This document shows, one piece after another, positions 32,601-45,789 of a stretch of DNA of 64,000 nucleotides; position 1 is the stretch's first letter, and each line of letters opens with the position of its first letter. A model generated the notes under the pieces. That model saw only the letters and a list, made by a program, of their open reading frames with translations, made no database searches and was not told the DNA's origin. Source of the DNA: Rapana venosa (lineage: Eukaryota; Mollusca; Gastropoda; Neogastropoda; Muricidae). The stretch lies in NCBI GenBank assembly GCA_028751875.1, contig CM054167.1, positions 20,775,730-20,839,729 on the forward strand. Direction: 5' to 3'. The translations under genes were made by a program, and so were the position numbers.

Positions 32601-33672
32601 GTCGTCAGAATGCTCAGACAGCAGTCTGGTGGCCTGGGATCAAACAAGGATTGAAAATGCTGATCAACCGCTGCCCAGAATGTTGTCAGAATCGACCTTC
32701 TCAAAGCACAAGCCACTTCGTCCTACTCCATTGCCAAACGCCCATGGCAACGGCTTGGGGAGACCTTTGTACCTACCAAGGAAAGGAACATTTGGTAGTG
32801 GTGAATTACTAAATCATGCTGGATCGAGGTGGTCCCATTGAAGTCAACTAAAAGCTGCTATCCTTGTCCAAAAGACTGACCGGGTTTTTTGCCACACAGG
32901 AATACCGAAGTCATCGTGATGACAATGGGCCCCAGTTCCAGTGTGCTGAATTTCACAATTTGCAGAAGACTACGATTTCCAGCACCAGACCAGCAGCCCT
33001 CACTTTCCGCAGGCAAATGGAGCAGCAGAGAACGCAGTGAAGATAGCCAAAAGATGCTCGAGCAGCCCCCTTTGGATGTAGCACTCCTGAACTACAGAAC
33101 TACACAACACTCGAGTATGTGTGTGAGTCCTGCCGTAGCCCTCATGGGGAGACCCCTGAGATCAAAGCTTCCCAAACTCCGGAGCAGCTGAGCCCCCAGC
33201 GGTCAATGATGCAGTCATCCACCAAGCAGACCAGAAGACGAAGGAAGCCTACAAGCTCAGCTATGACAGGAGGCCCTGTGCACAGCCTCTGTCAGACTAG
33301 AGACCAGGGGACCAGGTGCTCATCAAGACAGATGCAGAGAGCACTTTGGGAAAAAGCCAGGTACGTGTTTTCTGCTGACCCCCAAAACCGTACGTAACCT
33401 GGTCAACTCACCACTGGTATCCAAAGACGAAACAGGAAACATCTGCAGTGGCATCCTGTCCAGATCACCCATAGAAGCTACTCTGCTGTCACCAGGAGAG
33501 ACCCCTGTTGAGTCGAAGGCCTCAGCATTCTGGGAATGCCATGATTCGGAGGACATGGTGGAACCCAGGGCATCACCCACCACTCCCGGTGTTCCAGCCA
33601 GGCCAGCAACCAGGGCCTCACATGGCTATACAGCTGCCAGGCCGGTCCATTTCAAAGATGACTATGTGTGAT
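29640..33672 (+). pseudogene. gag-pol remnants, right copy
   Basis: All domains of the left copy are recognisable in order but in very short frames: nucleocapsid zinc knuckles near 30375-30480, protease DTGAD near 30612, RT core 31000-31660, RNase H 31800-32290, integrase 32560-33400, and a C-terminal tail to the TGA near 33670. Broken by dozens of indels. I treat most of these as unpolished sequence rather than mutations because the frame is repaired by the left copy at the same places. Confidence 0.85.
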
Positions 33673-34194
33673 TTTCCAGCCTAAAAGTGGGTCGAAAGAC
33701 CAGAGCCTTAGGGCTTTACATTCATATTGTGGTGAAAGACCTTTGTGCATTTACATATACACAGGAGAATCTGGTGCCCGTGTCTGGTAGATTCTCTTTT
33801 AGAGTAGATCACAATTCAAAACAACATGCACATGAGAATCTGGTGCCTGTGTCTGGTAGATTCTCATTTTAGAGTAGATCACAGAACTCAAAACAATGTG
33901 GTATCAAAGTGCAGAAAATGCATTATTGATGATATAATTTTTTTCTCTTCCACTGATCATTTATCAATGGTTTTATGATTAACTGTTGTTGAGAAGATTT
34001 ATAATGGGTATAGTAAATCACACTATTTTAGTAACTTGTTTGGATGTTTCATTGCTATCATTTTGTTCATTTTAATGAACTATGAAGGTTCAAAATTTTA
34101 GTGCATAGATAATGTTTAGAGATCTATTAATGCCAAGGGAGAACTTTAAAAAAAGTATTATCAAATGTATGATTCCATCTCAAAAAGGGGGAGA

Positions 34195-34360
34195 TGTTTA
34201 GGTATTGTTTGGTTTGGGCAAAAAGAGGGAAGAACAGGACCCCAGCGAGAGCCATCTTAGCTATGCATGAGCGGTAGGCAGCTGGTTTGTTTTAGTCAAT
34301 AAACCAGTTCATATGTATCACTTGACTGAAGTGGAATTTGTGTGAATGAGAAACACAACA
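34195..34360 (+). repeat. 3' LTR, right copy, 166 bp
   Basis: Same length, ends and internal AATAAA as 4770-4935, and essentially identical to it. Confidence 0.88.
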
Positions 34361-34889
34361 GTTTGTGCACGTGGGCATGTGTGTGTGTGTGTGTGTTCAT
34401 GCATGTGGGCGCCCACTAAAAGATAACCGTGCCAGCTTTTCCCCCCAGCTAGTGCTCTTTTTATCAGTGCCGAAAAATCAAGAACTAGAGTATGAGCTTA
34501 GCTGCTATAAATGGGACATTATTGGACTAGGAGAAGTGAGATGGACAGGATTTGGTGAGACAATGACTGAAGAAGGCAACAAGATCTGGTACAGTGGCCA
34601 AGAGAAACATCACCAACATGGAGAGGCATTTATTGTCAGAAAGGAAGTAGTGGGGTGCATTATCAGCTGTACACTGGCTTCCAGCAGGATTATCAGCATC
34701 CGGGTGTCGGCCAAAGCCCAAGAACATCACCATCATACAAATCTATGCACCATCATCTGACCATGCAGATGAAGAAGTAGAAGAATTTTACAAAGATCTT
34801 GAAGAAACCATTATGAAGATACCAAGAAAGACATCATCATCATTCAAGGGGATTTTAAACGCCAAAGTAGGTCCTGACTCTTACAACCA

Positions 34890-35576
34890 ATGGCGGGAAC
34901 AGTTGGTCAGTTTGGAACTGGAGAGACCAACGACAGGGGACTATGTCTGCTGGAGTTTGCCTGCACCCACAGACTTTCCATTGCCAATACCCTCTATCCC
35001 CACAAGCAGTCAAGGAGGACAACCTGGCATGCGCCAAACGGCAAGATCCATAACCAAATAGATTTTATCTTAACACCGCGGCGCTTCAAATCCAGCATCA
35101 ACAGAGCCAGAACAAGAAGCTACCCTGGAGCTGACATAGGCAGCGACCACGACCTTGTGCTGCTGGTATTCAAAATGAAGCTGAAGAAAAACAAACAGCC
35201 TGCAAACCCACGTATCAAATTTGACGTGGACAAACTGAAAGATCTAGATGGTGAAGAGATCTTCCAAGCTAAGCTTGGCGGACGTTTTGCGGCAATAACC
35301 CTCCTGGACAATGACATCAATGACCTCACCAACAACTTTAATGAGGCAGACCGAGAAACAGCAGAGGAGGTACTCGGTCGTCAGAGGAATAAACACCAGC
35401 CATGGACTACCAATGACATCTTGGACCTCTGTAATACAAGAAGAGCACTGAAACCAACCAGGTCTTCCAACCCTAAAGAATACTGGGAGGCCAACAATCT
35501 TGTGAAGAAGTCAATGTTAAAGGCCAGAGAGAAGTGGATCAGTGATCAATGTGATGAGATCGAAAAAAAAGAATGA
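34890..35576 (+). pseudogene. LINE-1 endonuclease C-terminal part and linker, right copy
   Basis: Contains the second half of the endonuclease (NDRGLCLLEF, HNQIDFIL, GSDHDLV) and the Lys-rich linker, ending at TGA after the same A8 run as the left copy. Its N-terminal half is in the frame at 34365-34760. Confidence 0.85.
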
Positions 35577-36604
35577 AAGTGGGCAACAGTAAAAAGGCAT
35601 ACGACACCCTGAAGAAACTCACAAAACCACTTCAAACCAAATCATCAGTCATTGAAGACAGTTCCGGAAACCTCCTCACAGAAAGCTCAGCTGCATTGAA
35701 CAGGTGGTCTGAGTATTGTCAAGAACTATACAACTACCCAATCCAACCTGACAAGAGCATAATAGAAGAGGAAGAAGCAACATCAAGAGTACCCTCGCCA
35801 TTACCTATACTGAGGGAAGAAGTGGAAGAAGCCATCCGCAGTTTACCAGTAGGAAAGTCCCCAGGAGCAGACAACATACCAGCAGAGCTGCTCAAGCATG
35901 GTGGCGAAACAGTCATCACATATGTTACAGCTATCTGTCAGAAGATTTGGGAGACAAAACAGTGGCCAACAGAATGGACACAATCACTCATCATACCCCT
36001 GCCCAAGAAGGGGAATTTACGCCAATGCCAAAACTATAGAACAATCAGCCTCATCAGCCACGCCAGCAAGATCATGCTCAAAGTTATTTTGAATCAACTC
36101 AAGAAGGAGGCAGAAGAACACCTTGCAGAGGAACAAGCTGGGTTCAGGGCAGGCAGGAGCACAATCGAACAGATTTTTAATTGCCACATCCTGATGGAAA
36201 AATATCATCAACATCAGAGAGACCTGTTCCACAACTTCATCGACTTCAAGAAGGCTTTCGACAGAGTATGGCACGAAGGCCTGTGGCAGGTCCTCAGAAT
36301 GTTTGGCATTGAAGAAGGACTAGTGCAAACCATTCAAGCACTATACAACACTGCAAGCAGTGCAGTCCTTCTGAACAATCAGGTCGGAGACTACTTCAAA
36401 ACCACAGTTGGGGTCCGACAAGGATGCCTGTTATCTCCAGTCCTGTTTAATCTGTTCTTGGAAAACATTATGAGAGAGATCCTCCATGACTTCCACTCTA
36501 CCACTCCATTGGCGGCAGACCCCTCAACAACTTGCAGTTTGCCGATGACATTGACCTCATGGGCGGAAGTAACACAGAGCTGCAAGATCTTAGACCAGAC
36601 TTGA
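35573..36604 (+). pseudogene. LINE-1 reverse transcriptase, right copy, open through RT motif B
   Basis: A 343-codon frame with RT fingers and palm uninterrupted: KGNLRQCQNYRTISL, AEEQAGFRAGRST, FIDFKKAFDRVW and VGVRQGCLLSPVLFN. One base is missing near 36505 compared with the left copy, so FADDID (about 36538-36555) falls in another frame. The same short RDGWRRL tail follows at 36650. It starts with the ATG that overlaps the endonuclease stop. Confidence 0.88.
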
Positions 36605-36730
36605 GAACAGAGCTGGAGCATATGGGACTACTGCGCAGAGTCGAGGACCGAGATGGATGGAGGAGACTTACCACGGCATCGTCTTTCGTGTCTCCTCCAC
36701 GACCGCCAAGGTCACTGGACTGTTGAAGAT

Positions 36731-38480
36731 GATGGTGCTCTTGAACAAAATGACAGGGCAATAATCATGCCATGTTGACGTGGTTCCCATTGTATTGGTC
36801 TTCTTCCTTTAAAAATCTTCTTTTCCGAACACCTGTTCGATGTTGCATAGGCTAGGTGAAAATTCACTTGTCAACATCAGTCCAAAATTATCAGAAGTGT
36901 TGTGGTGGGGGGGGGGGGGGGGGGGGCAAGGGGGGGGTAATGGAGGGTGGTGTTGTGTGTGTGTGTGTGTGTGTGTGTGTTTGTTGTGTTTTTTTGGTAT
37001 GGTTAAAATAGATTGACATTAGGTGTAGTACGGCGTTTTAAATTTAATTTTTTTTTTCCACCCTCAGTGAAGAAAATGAAGAGAAGAGAGAGAGCAAAAC
37101 AAACCAAGAGAGAGACCAAGATAAGAGGAGCACACAGAGAGAGACTATGTGAGCATGGTTTTTTTTCCATTGTTTTTAATTTTTTTTCGAGGAAACGATA
37201 TGAAGAAACCTCTGTGGAGGTTCATTTTCATGCCATCCCCTAAATTGAGTTTGCGTATATATTATCATCGGCGGCACAGTAAAGAGCTCTAATCTTCACG
37301 AAGCTGAAACGTGGCTTGACTATGTGCAGGAGTTCATACCGAGATGTTGGAGGAGACTCACGCATCGGGCTCAGTTTGGTCTCCTCCACGAAGGCTCTGG
37401 GGTTGAGTGAGAGTCTCTGACAGATGAGTGACATAACATTCCAGGTGATGTATTTTGATGGTCCTTCCTTAATCTTGGACATCGCTTAACTGGGAAATTC
37501 ATGCAAAATAATCAAATTTAGAAGTTTGATAAAGGGGGTTTTAGTGTTTTAAAAGTAAAGTGTGTGAAATGTGTGGTTGTGGGGTTTGTATCTTTAATGA
37601 GATTAGACATTAATTCTCTTACGGCTTTCAAAATTAATGTTTAGCATGTGACAGAAAATACACATGAGAAGAGAGACAGCGAAGAGAGAGAAAGGAGCAA
37701 GCAGACAGAGCAGAGCAGACGAGAGAGGAGACACACACACAACGAGGACACAGAGAGTGGCGAGTGGTTTTTTATTTGTTATTCTTGGATTGGGATAACG
37801 GAATAAGCCAGTGTGGGCAACTAAAATTTGTTTTTTATATTTTTTTAAAGACTCAGGGTTACAAGCAACGTTAACAGGCCACACAAAAGCGAACTGGTTT
37901 TAACTATGTACAGAATCCGTAAACCAAACTATTTATTGTCTAATGAAAGACTTTTCGAGATTGCCATGTTAATGCAGGAAATATCCCGACGGCATCTTGT
38001 ACTGACAATCTTCAATTCATCTTTACAGTAAGTTTTCTTATTAAAAAGTTAAATCAGTAATAATTTCTTACAGAAAATTCTGCCTTTACCCTCACCTTAG
38101 TTGATTTAACAGTAATTTATTTCTCTTGATCAAAATTTAATGTTAGAATGATTGACACACAACAACCGTACAACACACAAAGAATGTATTACACACAGAT
38201 ATCAGGGTTAAAAATTACGCGATTCTTCACCAGAACACGACAACCATTCAGTCTATTTTGATTCACCCATTATATTATTATTTAATCCAAAATTGACTAA
38301 ATTTTTTTTTTTCCAAAATATCAAGCAAACTAATTATTCTGTTTGATATAAATGACTTTTCAGGGTAACAAATTGATCAATCGTAACAGGCCACAACAAA
38401 GAACAAGAAAACAAACTACCTCTTATTTTGTCCTAGAATTCTTAAAAATTCAAAGATAAGTAGAATAAACATGGCTCTTA
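36731..38480. other. Right copy of 7320-8650, noisy and apparently chimeric
   Basis: 36900-36930 is a G run and 36950-36985 a TG run, as on the left. From about 37250 the order is scrambled: pieces resembling the LINE-1 tail (GGAGGAGACT...TCTCCTCCACGA, 37345-37390) reappear, and pieces of 8400-8500 (GGCAACTAAAATTTG, 37815) sit inside the SINE-A copy (GATAACGGAATAAGC, 37793). No gene. Confidence 0.6.
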
Positions 38481-39320
38481 ACACATTGCGTATCCGTTTC
38501 AGCATACTACTCTAGTAATCTAGAATACTTTTACTCAATTAATATTTCTGTCCGATTTCGCTTACAAACACGATCAATTTACACACAAATATTTACTGAT
38601 AAAATTTTCTTGATTCCCAAACCTAACCTAAAATGTACATGTATACAATAGTATCAGGTTCAAACATTTATACGTTGAAATAATCGTCAAAATGCTATAT
38701 TTTTTTTATATAATTTATTTAGGAATGAAGAATTAATACTGTTCAACTTTTCTAAGTGCAGAAACACATACACTGTAGATTAACAGATATTTTCGCTATT
38801 AAAATTTGTTATTGATATGCACAGCATGCAGAATAGATTGGCCTGTAATTTTTCAGTTTAAGAATCAAATAAAGAAAACTGTGCATCCGGAGTAATATAG
38901 TATTAGTAATATTTCTCTTTTTCTTCGTCCTCTTACAAAAATGAATTGAAAAAAACAGTGATTTTTTTTAAACCCAATTTGGATCGAACAAGTTTCTTCA
39001 ACATAACAGAAAATTGCTAATGTTATGTTCTTGTGTGGGATGCTATTTTGTTTTACCCGAAGATACAATATAAGAACAGTTCAAGAAATTTTGAAGTGAA
39101 GAAAAGAATCACCCTATGTAAACAGTTTGAAATATGCGAAATAATGTGATTACTTATTTCATAACTTTGTGCTTGCATTTAATACCTCCACACGCCTACT
39201 AATGAATGGACAAATGACAAGTGTTGAGATCCCTATTAGAGAACAATAATCAACGACATTATTAACAGGAGTAACTGAGTAATTTGTTCTTCTGCGATGC
39301 ATCATTGCATCCGAAAAAAA
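38481..39320. other. Right copy of the ~85-bp array and AT-rich flank, noisy
   Basis: TTAATATTTCTGTCCGATTT at 38538 matches 8682; later units are poorly preserved. Length is shorter than on the left. Confidence 0.55.
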
Positions 39321-39329
39321 AGAAAAAAG

Positions 39330-40715
39330 ATAAAAGAGTTAAAACAGAACAACACTATAACAAAACTAGAACAAAAAGGAACTAAATTTGTGGCTTTCCT
39401 AGTTTATATATTAAAATATTTAAATAGAGACAAACTGAAAAAGGGAGTTATAAAACATAATTCAAGAAAGCGTTTTGGAATTCTGATCTGATTTGTGTCA
39501 TTCATGCTAGGTGTCATCTATTTTAAAAGAGAGTTGGTTACGGTAAGATTACGCAACATCATGACAAAGTGAAACAGACATAATTGGTGATTTCTACTTT
39601 ATTTTGATGATTTTTCAGAATGAGCATACAAAATGAGGAAGATTATAATATCTTTCAGAAAAATAGAAATGAAGGGAATAATGAATTTGAATTGATTTTG
39701 TGTTGCTTTCACTAGTATGTTACAAAACATGAAGAGTAGGGATCCCTACTGAATAAATGAAAAGGATTACGAGATTTCTGTAATTGCATTTGTCGCTTTT
39801 TCAGAATATATCTTAAATGAGTGAGAATAAAAAACATTTAGAACAATAAAAAATGAAGGAATACTGAAATTGATCTGATCTTGATTGTCTTTCATTAGTC
39901 ACACTTAAGCATGAATAAAAAGAAGATACCCCTAGATTTTTATAAAGAATGAATGACAGAATTATCTTAAATGATTTGGCTTTTCACTAACATTACCAAC
40001 AAGAAGAAGACGATAGAAAAAGAAGTGAATCCACAAAAGTGAAGGAATCTGACTCGATTTCTGATCATGTGTTGTCTTCCATTACATCATCTAAGAAGAC
40101 ATCAAAAGAAATGACCTAGATTTTTGTAAACTTAAAAGAATTAAGAATTTGATTTTGATTCTGACATTCATTACATCACCCTAACATGAAGAACGAATAA
40201 GAATAAAAGAAGAATCACTTAACAATTGAAAGGAATTTGAATCTGATTTTGATTGTTGCCTTCCATTATTATCATCTTACAAGAAGACAAAAAACACTTC
40301 AAAAGAATTTTTTTTAACAAAAAAAACTGAAATGAATTTGAATCTGATTTTGATTTCTCCACATTATTACCACACCTAACAAAGAAAAATTAAAACAATT
40401 AAAAAACTCATTTTACAATTGAAAGGAAATTTGAATCCGATTTGATTTGTCCTTCCAATCTACTTATCACCTCTAACAAGAAGAAAAACAAAACTCAAAA
40501 GAATTCTTATTCTTTCAAAAAAAAAAAAAACTAAAGAATGAATCAGATTTTGATTGTACCTTCATATACACTTTTAACAAGAAAAAAAACACTTTTAAAA
40601 ACTGCAAGGCACTTTGAATCTGATTTCGATTGCCTCTATGTATCACCTTCTGAACAAGTGAAACAAACGGGAGGCCTCAAAGAAGTTCCACACAAAAAAC
40701 GAACAAAAAAGACAG
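39330..40715 (+). repeat. ~100-bp satellite array, right copy, noisy
   Basis: The same cores (GAATTTGAATCTGATTTTGA, TATCATC...ACAAGAAGA) are seen at similar spacing, ending next to the degraded WAP exon B. Confidence 0.7.
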
Positions 40716-40759
40716 ACTTCTGATGTGAGCCCTGCAGTCGCCATTTAGCACTAACAGAA

Positions 40760-40992
40760 CCTCCTTGCTCACAGACCACTCTAGATCTGACAAGTGCGCA
40801 CGCCGCGTTCAGCCTGGTCTGGACAGCATGGAAAAGAAGAAGCAAACGAGCCGAACAAGAAATGGAAGACAGACACTTTGGCGGCCTGAACACGTGACTT
40901 TCGTTCTGGACACTGGCACGACCTGACCTGCACTAGATCGCAACACAAGCGGGCACACCCCGGTTCTTGTTTGGTCTGGAGCGAAAGAAGAG
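40760..40992 (-). pseudogene. WAP exon B, right copy, heavily corrupted
   Basis: Aligned by position and by blocks such as GCGGGCACACCCCGG, TTTGGCGGCCTG and GTTCAGCCTGGTCTGGACAG. The reading frame and most Cys codons are lost. The error pattern (substitutions and indels every few bases) is like that of the surrounding noise, so this is more likely bad sequence than a dead exon. Confidence 0.55.
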
Positions 40993-41089
40993 AAGAAGAA
41001 AATAAAAGACAAGACACGTTGGGTTGAACGTTTTCGTTTGTACTAATGGGACAAGCTGGGAGTAGAGAACACTATAGTGTGGTAAACGT

Positions 41090-41843
41090 TGTTGATGATG
41101 GCAAGCTGGTTGTGTGTGTTGTGTGTGTGTGTATGGAGAAGAGAAGGGAGGAGGAGAGTGATGTGTTGTGTGATGTTGTAGTGTGAGTGTGTTGTGAGTG
41201 AGTAAGATGTAAGAGTAGAGAGAAGAAAATGGAGAGAAGAATGAGTGTGTGTTAGTGTGTTGTGTGTGTGTCGTGCAGATCGTAGATCGTGGTGGTAGTG
41301 AGTGTGTGATGAGAGAGAGAGGTAGATGAGATGTGAGAAGATGTTTGTGATGTGACAGTAGTGTGATGTATGTGTGTGAGTGATGATGTAGTGTGAGTGG
41401 TAGATGTGAGAGATGTGTATGAGATAGATAGGATAAGAGATAGTAGACGACAGAGGATAACATAGACAGACATGCAGAGAGACAGACAGACAGATGGATA
41501 GATGGAACAGATGAATTGGGTGGATGATAGTACGACAGTCAGATAGATAGATAGATAATAGTACAGACAGACATACGAAATAGTTAGATAGGATGCGAGA
41601 CAGAGAAGTGACAACGACAGATGACAAGATGGATACAGACAGACAGACAGTACAGGAAGATAGAAGATAGATAGATACATAGAATACTAGATAGATACAT
41701 AATAGATAGATAGAATAGATAGACAGACAGACAGACGGAGACGACGGACAGGACAGGACAGGACAGGACAGACAGGAAAACAGAAAGACAGGACAGACAG
41801 ACGACGACATGACGACAGGACAGTGACAGGACAGGACAGGACA

Positions 41844-41886
<43 letters not shown>

Positions 41887-42587
41887 GAAATAGAAGATAG
41901 ATAGATATACCCAGCATACAAGCGCAAGCTTCAAAATCCAATGAAGATGTAAGGCACAAACCAGTACAGCACCATCACGACCACCCTGCACACACACATA
42001 CACACACATGACAGTACACTACACAGACACAACACAGTACACACACAACAGTACACACACACAGATACACACACACGACAACAACACAACAGACACACAC
42101 AAAACACACACAGTACACCACCAAACTCAACACACAACAGTACACACACACAGTACACACCACACAACACACACACTACACACACATCACACCACACACA
42201 CACACACACACAGCAGACCACACACACATCACAACATACACACACAACACACACACACAACACACACACACAGTACACACACACTACACACACACACACA
42301 TACACACACACACACTACACACCACACAACACACACACAGTACACACACACACTACACACACACACACACCACAACACACACACACACAGTACACACACA
42401 CATACACACACACACACACACACTACACACACAACACACACACTACACACACACACATACACACCACACACTACACACACACACACTCCACACACCACAC
42501 ACACACACAGACACACACCACACACACACTCCATACACACACACACTACACACACCATACACACACTCACACACAACACACACACAC

Positions 42588-42636
<49 letters not shown>

Positions 42637-42816
42637 AACACACCTACACACACACCACACACACCTGCACACACACATACACACACACACACTACACACA
42701 CACTACACACACACACACAACTCCCCCACACCACACATACCACACACACCACTCTCTCACACACACACACTCCACACACACAACACCACACACACACACT
42801 ACACACACACACACTA

Positions 42817-42847
<31 letters not shown>

Positions 42848-42878
42848 CCCAACACACACACACACCACACACACACTA

Positions 42879-42947
<69 letters not shown>

Positions 42948-42987
42948 AGACGTTAAATTAAAGAAAGTACACAACAACACACACACA

Positions 42988-43029
<42 letters not shown>

Positions 43030-43042
43030 GTTAAATTAAGGA

Positions 43043-43119
<77 letters not shown>

Positions 43120-43227
43120 CACACACACACACACACCTTCCCAAACTCCTTTGGCCGAAAGGTCCAACACCAAGACATGACTCGCTGATAAACTATCCGA
43201 AAACAGACAACAGACAGACAGACGGAC

Positions 43228-43280
<53 letters not shown>

Positions 43281-43850
43281 CGACAGACAGACAGACAGAC
43301 AGACAGGCGGACGAACGGACGGTCGGACAGAGAAGAGAGAGAGACAGAGACACAGAGAGACACAGACAGACAGACAGACAGACAGACCAGAGACAGCAGA
43401 CCAGACAGACAGACAGACGGACAACGGACGGACTGACAGACAGAACGACCGACAGACCGCCGACCGACAGACGGACAGACAGACGACCGACAGACAGCGA
43501 CAGACCGACGACAGACGGACGGACAGAAGGACAGAGGGAAGACAGACGGACAGATAAATAGACCAGACTGACAGACAGACAGACAAAAGACAGAATACAC
43601 CACACACACACAGACGGACAGACAGACCAACCGACAGACAGACCGACGGACAGACAAAAAGACAGACATACACACAGACAGACTGTCAGACATACCGACA
43701 GACTTTCAAGACACACCGACAAACTTTCAAGACACACACCGACAGACATACATACAGACACACACCGACAGACACACCCACAGACACACCGACAGACAGA
43801 CAGACATACAGACACACCGACAGACAGAGGGACCAAATGGACAGAGGGAC
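41090..43850 (-). repeat. Low-complexity WAP intron, right copy
   Basis: Same series as 11520-14285: TG/GA, GATA/GACA, GGACA, GACA, GATA, CA (41990-43135), island (43138-43205), GA and GACA/GACGGACA. 41090-41900 is noisy; from about 43020 it is clean. An ACGTTAAATTAAGGAAAGTA block interrupts the CA run at about 42951 and 43027. Confidence 0.9.
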
Positions 43851-43854
43851 TGAC

Positions 43855-44085
43855 TGGGGGTGGTGGAGACGCAGATGTAGCCACAGCCGTTGCTGCAGCA
43901 GGCCTGGTCGGCCTGGCAGTCGCTATGGTAACGGCACTGCACCACGCAGGGCCCAGAAGCTGAGGAGGGCGGCGGACAGACGTGGGAAGAGCTGGCAGCA
44001 AGCTGTTCCGCCAAGGCGTCATCCTCCCGACTGCCGGCACGGCTCATTGAGGCACCGCCGGCGATATGATTGGTCGAATTCAGCG
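43855..44085 (-). CDS. WAP exon A, right copy, intact
   Basis: The cleanest coding unit in the window: 231 bp, phase 1 at both ends, acceptor CCCCCTCAG (AG at 44087-44086) after a pyrimidine-rich tract, donor A|GTCAGT (GT at 43854-43853). A lead of about 35 residues (LNSTN, possible N-glycosylation site; then [11 protein letters not shown]) is followed by a WAP domain with all eight Cys: HVCPPP, GPC, QC, SDC, ACC (two), NGCGY and ICV. The DC-x5-CC-x3-C spacing fits the family. A secreted protease-inhibitor-like or matrix role is inference from the fold only. Confidence 0.85.
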
Positions 44086-44620
44086 CTGAGGGGGCAGGGG
44101 GAGGAGGAGGAGGGGAAAAAAGAAAAGAAAAAAAAAGAGGATCGGTTTCAACATGGTTGAGTTTTTTGTTGTTGTTGTTGCTGCTGTTGTTGTTCTTTTG
44201 CTTGGTTTTTTTTTGTTTTGTTTGTTTTGGTTTTGTTTTGTTTTCGTTAGGGTTTTGTTGTGTTGTTTTTTGTTGTTGTTTTGGGGTGTTGTTGTTTTTG
44301 GGGTGTGTTTTGGGTGGGTTTTGTGGGGTTTTTTTTTTTGGGGGGGGGGGGGGGTTGTTGGGGAGGGGGGGGGGGGGGAGAGGAGGGGGTTGTTTCTCAA
44401 CTAGAGCTCTGAGGTTCACAGATTGTAAGATTTTTGTGTATGCCACTTTTTCTCTCTCCTCCCTCCCCTCCCCCCCCCCCCCCCCCCCCCCCTCTTCACC
44501 CCCCCCCCCCCCCCCCCCACACACACACTTTAAGTAGCCCCATTCCGATTTTAGGCAAGGTGTCTAAACACAAACACTTGTGTGTTATGCGTTGGGTTGT
44601 TGTTTTCTTTAATTTTGTCG
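44086..44620. repeat. Polypurine, GTT-rich and facing G/C runs, right copy
   Basis: G run 44338-44392, C run 44466-44518, otherwise as 14520-15000; homopolymer lengths differ from the left copy. Confidence 0.9.
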
Positions 44621-44629
44621 TCATCTATC

Positions 44630-44880
44630 TATTCCCACAGGGCCCCAAATGGCCTACTCTTCCGAAAGTTTTTCAACGTGTGTGCGCAAGACGTTCTGCG
44701 TGCGTTCACACAGTGGACCTCGGTTTGGAGTCTCTTCTGAAGGACTTTGAATTTCGGTTCGATTTTTTTTTTCCCCCGTCAAATTTGAAAGAAAAGGGCG
44801 AGACTGGGAATCGAACCCAGAGCCTCAACTGTTTGCTTGTGAGGCAGGCGAAGGTTTTAACCGTCCTGCCACATTCCTTC
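44630..44880 (-). mobile_element. SINE-A with tRNA-like head, minus strand, right copy
   Basis: A clean version of 15070-15330. The head on the minus strand reads TGGCAGGACGGTTAAAA (A-box region) and GGTTCGATTCCC (B-box, about 44819-44808), followed by the reversed SINE-A body to the CCCACAGGG end. Confidence 0.8.
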
Positions 44881-44924
44881 TAAAAACAGATGTTTATTCC
44901 GAAAAGAAACACACCTACACAGTA

Positions 44925-45106
44925 AAAGGCCTTGGGATGAGACTATAAACCGAGGTCCCGTGTGCGAACGCACGCAGAACATCTTGCGCACACGTTTAAT
45001 CCTGTTCCGCTTTTCGTAAGAGTAGGCATTGTGTGCAATGGGAACAGATGACAGAATTCCCCAAAACCGCATACACACGGGGACTGGATGTAAAAAAGCA
45101 CATAAT
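44925..45106 (+). mobile_element. SINE-A, plus strand, right copy
   Basis: ACTATAAACCGAGGTCCCGT, GAACATCTTGCGCACACG, TTCCGCTTTTCGTAAGAGTA and CACACGGGGACTGGATGTAA; the clean counterpart of 15365-15552, lying head-to-head with the SINE at 44630. Confidence 0.8.
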
Positions 45107-45244
45107 GTGGATCGGTGGTCTAGAGGTAACGCGCCTGTCTAGAAAGCGAAAAGTCCGGGTCGGAAGTGTGCGGTGGTTCGTATCCTGTCTGGGCCCGAAA
45201 CTTTTCCCCCATCCATTAGACCATGAGTGGTGGTCTGGGCGCTA

Positions 45245-45275
<31 letters not shown>

Positions 45276-45515
45276 CGTGTGTTATAGAAAATTATGCAGC
45301 GCACGTAAAAGAACCCACGGCAACAAGAGAGTTGTCCCTGGCAAAATTCTTAGAAAAAAGCCACTCTGATAGGGAAAGAAATACAGTTGCAGACCAAAAA
45401 AAAAAAAAAAAAGAAGGGTGGCGCTGCTCTTGTGGCGACGTGCTCTCCCCGGGGAGAACAGCCCGAATTTCACGCAGAGAAATCTCGTGACTTAAAGTGG
45501 TATAAATAAAAAATA
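45107..45515 (+). mobile_element. SINE-B, full length, plus strand, right copy
   Basis: tRNA head with A-box-like TGGTCTAGAGG (45116-45126) and B-box GGTTCGTATCC (45175-45185), 48 bases apart. The body has GGTCTGGGCGCTAGTCTTTC, GGATGAGACGATAAACCGAG, GCGCACGTAAAAGAACCCAC, GGTGGCGCTGCTCTTGTGGC and TTTCACGCAGAGAAATCTCG, then an (AAATAA)n tail. It is the best copy in the window. Confidence 0.85.
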
Positions 45516-45789
45516 AAAAAAATAAAAAAATAAAGTCTTTTTCATACTCGATAAAAGAAATTTTTTTAAAATTAATAATATAACGTATTTGAAAGAGCAA
45601 GATGAAATGCAATTCTGTTCTTTGTGGGCCAGCTAAACAAACAAATGTTGATTAGAAGCAAGGGAAAAAATAAAGTCCATGTGAACACAACTTTTTTTGA
45701 AAAAGGACCGTCAAGGAATTACTTTTTAAAAATCTTCCTGCCTTTACCTTGAAAATTTGAACTGCACTCTGCTTCTAATCGTTGCGCCG
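45516..45789. other. AT-rich spacer, right copy of 15971-16290, noisy
   Basis: Tracks the left copy with many losses. No gene. Confidence 0.6.

Larger units (their letters stand above)
29400..34360 (+). mobile_element. Ty3/gypsy LTR retrotransposon, right copy
   Basis: Collinear with 1-4935 at an offset of about 29425. The 5' LTR is complete but noisy (29400-29552). From 29400 to about 33550 there are dense one-base deletions, extra bases in homopolymers and substitutions; from about 33560 to 34360 the sequence is almost identical to the left copy. Shared lesions include the gag frameshifts, the 40-bp RNase H duplication and the TGA before the integrase. I see no target-site duplication: GCTTT precedes the 5' LTR and GTTTG follows the 3' LTR. 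Confidence 0.92.
34460..36730 (+). mobile_element. LINE-1, right copy (more intact RT)
   Basis: Collinear with 5041-7303. The endonuclease is in pieces here because of single-base changes near 34712, 34822, 34857 and 34892, but reads clean from 34890. The shared structure, including the A8/ATGA overlap and the deletion after FADDID, shows both copies descend from one insertion. Confidence 0.92.
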
